Source: CAYMST01 sp964393115 (lineage in GTDB: Bacteria; Bacteroidota; Bacteroidia; Cytophagales; Cyclobacteriaceae). Taken from it: 7,391 nt of DNA. This document shows positions 5,336-7,391 of the stretch, one piece after another (within the stretch, counting starts at the first letter, position 1; every line of letters begins with the position of its first letter). Location of the stretch: contig CAYMST010000242.1 in assembly GCA_964393115.1 (NCBI GenBank), positions 1 to 7,391 on the forward strand, written 5' to 3'. The translations under genes and the position numbers were made by a program. Below the pieces are notes generated by a model, which worked only from the letters and a program-made list of their open reading frames with translations, did no database searches and had not been told where the DNA came from.

Positions 5336-6003
5336 GCTAATTCGTATTTTCTGTAATTTGAAAGCCACTTATTTAAAGACTCATGACGGACTATTGGTAA
5401 TTGAATTGCAGATTCCGGTTGTACATAAAACCGATTAATCATTTCAATTTTCATTTTGCCAACCAGTCCAGGTATAGTGGTAAAGATCGATTTCAATAAA
5501 TCAAAGGCTTGTGTACCGTCACTTTCCTTTTCAAAAGTCAAGCTATAAACTCTTTTGAAACCATGATCCAAGGGACGGTCAAAAGAAATCATTTTGAAGG
5601 ATTCAATTGTTGATTTAGCAGATTCTGTAGATTGATTAAAATCGATGCTCACATGTATATCACAAGCCTTATGTCTTCCAATTTCAACCCTAGCAAGTTC
5701 GAAAGGAATAACCTTAATATCACTAGTAACTGAATTTCCATCAAATTCACACCTTGAATTAGTATCAAAATACTCTTCTTCTAAGCATCCACGAAATGAA
5801 GTATCGTTTTTTAATATTTTGATTGTACTTTCCCAAAGAGCGTCATTGAACTCATAAAGGTGTTTGAAATATGATGCGTGAAAAGCAGTGGCTTCACATC
5901 TCCTATTATTGGTGAATACATCTCGAACGAACCCGAGAGAAATAAGCTTCTCAATACTTGTTTTAGATATTTCCTCAGCAGAAAGGTGTATGTCTATTTC
6001 CAT
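5332..6003 (-). CDS. Unrecognised 223-residue protein with internal duplication
   Basis: I do not recognise this soluble protein. It starts at ATG 6003-6001 and ends in the ATGA overlap with the VUT transporter gene, so the two are translationally coupled and probably act on the same compound or process. Two similar halves can be seen. DIHLS (4-8) and DIHVS (115-119) each open a segment that ends in a helix and strand pattern (FNDALWESTIKIL...CLEEEYF at 53-79; TQAFDLLKSIF...KIEMINRFYV at 164-194), which suggests a duplicated alpha/beta fold. Cysteines at 36, 73, 85 and 114 and histidines at 6, 42, 48, 111 and 116 could bind a metal or nucleotide. H6-x-S8 and H116-x-S118, about 110 residues apart, superficially recall 2H-phosphoesterase HxS/T pairs, but supporting motifs are missing. 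No membrane segment or signal peptide. Confidence 0.8.
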   Translation of the reverse strand: MEIDIHLSAEEISKTSIEKLISLGFVRDVFTNNRRCEATAFHASYFKHLYEFNDALWESTIKILKNDTSFRGCLEEEYFDTNSRCEFDGNSVTSDIKVIPFELARVEIGRHKACDIHVSIDFNQSTESAKSTIESFKMISFDRPLDHGFKRVYSLTFEKESDGTQAFDLLKSIFTTIPGLVGKMKIEMINRFYVQPESAIQLPIVRHESLNKWLSNYRKYELA

Positions 6004-6008
6004 GTTGT

Positions 6009-6037
6009 AAAATATTGATAAATGACTAAGTTGTCAA
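6009..6037 (-). promoter_or_regulatory. Possible internal promoter before the 223-residue gene
   Basis: The minus strand has TTGACA (6037-6032), 17 bp, then TATTTT (6014-6009), a good match to a generic sigma-70 promoter. In Bacteroidota terms it is TTG, 20 bp, then TATTTTAC, a partial match to TAnnTTTG. Transcription would start at or next to the ATG at 6003, giving a leaderless or near-leaderless mRNA. This is the longest gap (53 bp) inside the cluster, so a second promoter here is reasonable but unproven. Confidence 0.3.
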
Positions 6038-6056
6038 GCGCGCCTCTCAGGAACGC

Positions 6057-6593
6057 CTACTTTATCCTCTCAATTATTGCTTTTGAGTTAAACCCAACAA
6101 CTTCGTCAGCCGCACCTTCAAGATACTTTGGTATTTTGTAGGCGTTCCACGGTCGAACGGCGATTACCTTTTTATTAAGAGATTTAGCTATTTCAACTTC
6201 CTTTTTTATCCAAGGTTTGTTGGCATAGTTGCCTCCTAGAACTAGAAGACACCTGCAATACAAAAGCTGGTTCTTGATCTTTTTTTCTATTTCTTTCTCA
6301 TTCTTTAAGTAATCAGCTTTTCCTTCAGGTAAGCTGTGATTATAGTATTCAAAACCCTGTTTCTTGAAGTTCTTTATCAGTTTGTTATAGTCATCATCAT
6401 GTTTCCAAGAGTGGCTCACAAAAATTCGCGGTGTTTTTTCTGGCTCCTGACTAAATTCATCAATTAAGTAACTGGCTAGCTTACCAACCAAATGTGCGAA
6501 AAGAAAAATTCCGCCAATTGAAATAATGAATTTTAGCCAATCCGGTGGTTCAGAGTTAGGAGGTGGAGGGTTATAGTTAGGAGTTAACTGCAT
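6057..6593 (-). CDS. Membrane-anchored TIR domain protein, ThsB/MTH538 type
   Basis: This is a 178-residue protein. It has a short proline-rich N-terminus (residues 4-17), one hydrophobic helix at about 19-41 (FIISIGGIFLFAHLVGKLA) and a cytoplasmic TIR-like domain from 56 to the end. The domain matches the MTH538/DUF1863 class used by Thoeris ThsB proteins: RIFVSHSWKHDDDYNKLIK (56-74), a FEYYNHSLPEG strand, then CRCLLVLGGNYANKPWIKKE (113-132) with E132 at the catalytic Glu position, and KVIAVRPW. Known relatives cleave NAD and make cyclic ADP-ribose-like signals. The ATG at 6593 is preferred: it overlaps the upstream TIR gene by 17 bp, while a reading from 6689 adds 32 residues lying wholly inside that gene. 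The single membrane anchor is a difference from soluble ThsB. Confidence 0.85.
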   Translation of the reverse strand: MQLTPNYNPPPPNSEPPDWLKFIISIGGIFLFAHLVGKLASYLIDEFSQEPEKTPRIFVSHSWKHDDDYNKLIKNFKKQGFEYYNHSLPEGKADYLKNEKEIEKKIKNQLLYCRCLLVLGGNYANKPWIKKEVEIAKSLNKKVIAVRPWNAYKIPKYLEGAADEVVGFNSKAIIERIK

Positions 6594-6972
6594 TTTTAAT
6601 GCTTTCGAAAGTAAAACTCTTGGCCCACGATGCACCCTTTCCGAAAATCGCATTAGGAGAGGTGTTAGAATTATCAGTTTTAACCGCAATTAGATTTTTA
6701 TCCAGTTCGTATGCTTTCTCGATTTCCCATTCAACCCAATCACTTTTGTATGTTTCTTTTCCTACGATTACAAGAAGAGCATCAGAGTCTTCAATTTTTC
6801 CCTTGATTACCCTTTTAATGTATGCAGCGTCTTGTGAGTTCACAGAAACATCAACAGAGCTATCATAAAATTTGAAATCAAATAGATCGTTCTTATCCCA
6901 AGCAACAAGTAGATTTTTGTAGTGCTTGTCATTGTCATAATCGTAGCTGATGAAGATTTTGTCAGTTGCCAT
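6577..6972 (-). CDS. Soluble TIR domain protein, ThsB/MTH538 type
   Basis: This 131-residue protein is essentially one TIR-like domain of the MTH538/DUF1863 class. It shows KIFISYDYDNDKHYKNLL (5-22), DFKFYDSSV (32-40), ALLVIVGKETYKSDWVEWE (65-83), IAVKTD (95-100) and a final PNAIFGKGASWAKSF (106-120), the order and spacing expected of ThsB-like proteins. E83 in WVEWE is the likely catalytic Glu. Family knowledge suggests NAD-derived signal production after phage sensing. It begins at ATG 6972-6970, overlapping the SLATT-type gene by 11 bp, and overlaps the next TIR gene by 17 bp, so the three are very probably co-translated. It is clearly distinct from the second TIR protein, so this is not a recent duplication. 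Confidence 0.87.
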   Translation of the reverse strand: MATDKIFISYDYDNDKHYKNLLVAWDKNDLFDFKFYDSSVDVSVNSQDAAYIKRVIKGKIEDSDALLVIVGKETYKSDWVEWEIEKAYELDKNLIAVKTDNSNTSPNAIFGKGASWAKSFTFESIKNAVNS

Positions 6973-7391
6973 TTTTTTCCTGTTTTTTATCGTTGATGTA
7001 TTGTGCCCAATTGGTGTTTTCCTTTGAAATGTAGCTCTCTATCCGTTCGACAAATCGAGCAAAGGCAACATCACTATTGTAAATCCCTGTTCGAGTTTGA
7101 AATAAAAACTTTTCATGTTTGAGCGATTCCGCAATTGTCCTGTATTCTGTCCATTTATCGTGAAACTTAAATTGGTTCATCATACCTGCAATAACAGCAA
7201 CCGAGAATCCAAGAATCCCAATGACATACTTCAGAAATTCCCATTCTATGCTTACGAAACCAGCAAGTAACGGAATCATAAGAGAAAGAATGATCTCTGA
7301 CAATTTCAGACGGTTATAGAGGTTTTTATTGGTTGCACTTTTTTTGTCGTACCAACCAATTTGATCATCCACTCTTTGTTCTATGTATTCT
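6962..7391 (-). CDS. DUF4231 / SLATT-type two-TM membrane protein, 5' end cut by window edge
   Basis: At least 142 residues are visible. The frame runs open through base 7390 with EYIEQR before the first internal valine codon (GTG at 7372). EYIEQRVDDQIGWYDKKS is the expected N-terminal pattern of the DUF4231 family, so GTG is probably not the start and the true start is outside the window. Two helices (about 31-48 and 53-71 of the visible part) are followed by FKFHDKWTEYRTIAESLKHEKFLF and GIY (103-105), hallmarks of DUF4231, a member of the SLATT group of two-helix proteins. SLATT proteins are predicted pore-forming or membrane-disrupting effectors of nucleotide-signal defence systems. The overlap with a TIR gene fits an effector paired with a signal producer. 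A sensor domain or partner gene may lie just upstream. Confidence 0.87.
   Translation of the reverse strand, partial: EYIEQRVDDQIGWYDKKSATNKNLYNRLKLSEIILSLMIPLLAGFVSIEWEFLKYVIGILGFSVAVIAGMMNQFKFHDKWTEYRTIAESLKHEKFLFQTRTGIYNSDVAFARFVERIESYISKENTNWAQYINDKKQEKNGN

Noticed and set aside
5336..5368. Longer start for the VUT transporter (11 extra residues)
   Set aside because: The ATGA overlap at 5332-5335 is a classic coupling start, and the first helix begins right after it.
1111..5857. Plus-strand open frames at 1111-1389, 2453-2695, 4485-4667, 4978-5172 and 5645-5857, and minus-strand ones at 2244-2438 and 4303-4500
   Set aside because: Each lies inside a longer, better supported minus-strand gene in another frame and shows no domain or plausible start context.
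6594..6689. Longer start for the membrane-anchored TIR protein (32 extra residues)
   Set aside because: The extra part overlaps the upstream TIR gene by 113 bp and has no domain. ATG 6593 gives the usual short overlap.
6599..6868. Plus-strand open frame of 89 residues
   Set aside because: It is antisense to the soluble TIR gene, with low-complexity Ser/Leu content typical of a shadow frame.
1..7391. CRISPR array, tRNA, rRNA, insertion sequence
   Set aside because: No regularly spaced repeats, cloverleaf-like sequence, ribosomal RNA signature or transposase frame was seen on either strand.

Overview
The window looks like AT-rich chromosomal DNA from a member of the Bacteroidota, perhaps a Cytophagales- or Flavobacteriia-like organism. 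The evidence is low GC, start regions that are A-rich rather than purine-rich, a TAnnTTTG-type -7 promoter element before the lipoprotein gene, and protein families and repeat-filled gaps typical of that phylum. The phylum call is an inference. All nine recognisable genes lie on the minus strand, so transcription runs from the high-coordinate end to the low end.

Region 1 (7391 down to 3458) is a tight, probably co-transcribed cluster. In order it encodes a two-helix membrane protein of the DUF4231/SLATT type (5' end outside the window), a small soluble TIR protein of the MTH538/ThsB type, a second ThsB-type TIR protein with one N-terminal membrane helix, an unrecognised 223-residue protein with an internal duplication, a VUT (YhhQ-like, queuosine-precursor transporter family) membrane protein, and a 396-residue protein with an N-terminal TIR-like nucleotide-binding domain of the bacterial STING-effector class. 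Junctions overlap by 11, 17 and 4 bp or are 15-53 bp long. Three different TIR-type proteins beside a SLATT-type membrane protein suggest a nucleotide-signalling or NAD-depletion anti-phage locus. The VUT transporter and its coupled partner are not part of any such system I know.

Region 2 (3039 down to 1686) is a two-gene unit. A protein with two membrane helices ends in a polymerase-beta-type nucleotidyltransferase motif, and a small unrecognised protein overlaps it by 8 bp. Region 3 (1535 down to 957) encodes a lone protein with two membrane helices and a PH-like tail. Region 4 (651 to the left edge) is a lipoprotein cut by the window edge.

The gaps between regions 1/2, 2/3 and 3/4 are not plain spacers. 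Two of them (652-956 and 3040-3457) share an almost identical 64-bp block, containing a TACCCA/TGGGTA dyad and further TGGGTA copies, plus a second block about 80% identical. Two (3040-3457 and 1536-1685) share a motif starting a few bases after the preceding stop codon. One gap has a perfect 24-bp palindrome and another a 17/19-bp inverted repeat with an apical hairpin. The low-coordinate half therefore looks like an array of unrelated small genes separated by related palindromic elements, reminiscent of a cassette array but without consensus integron attC core sites.

No rRNA, tRNA, CRISPR array, transposase or integrase gene was seen.
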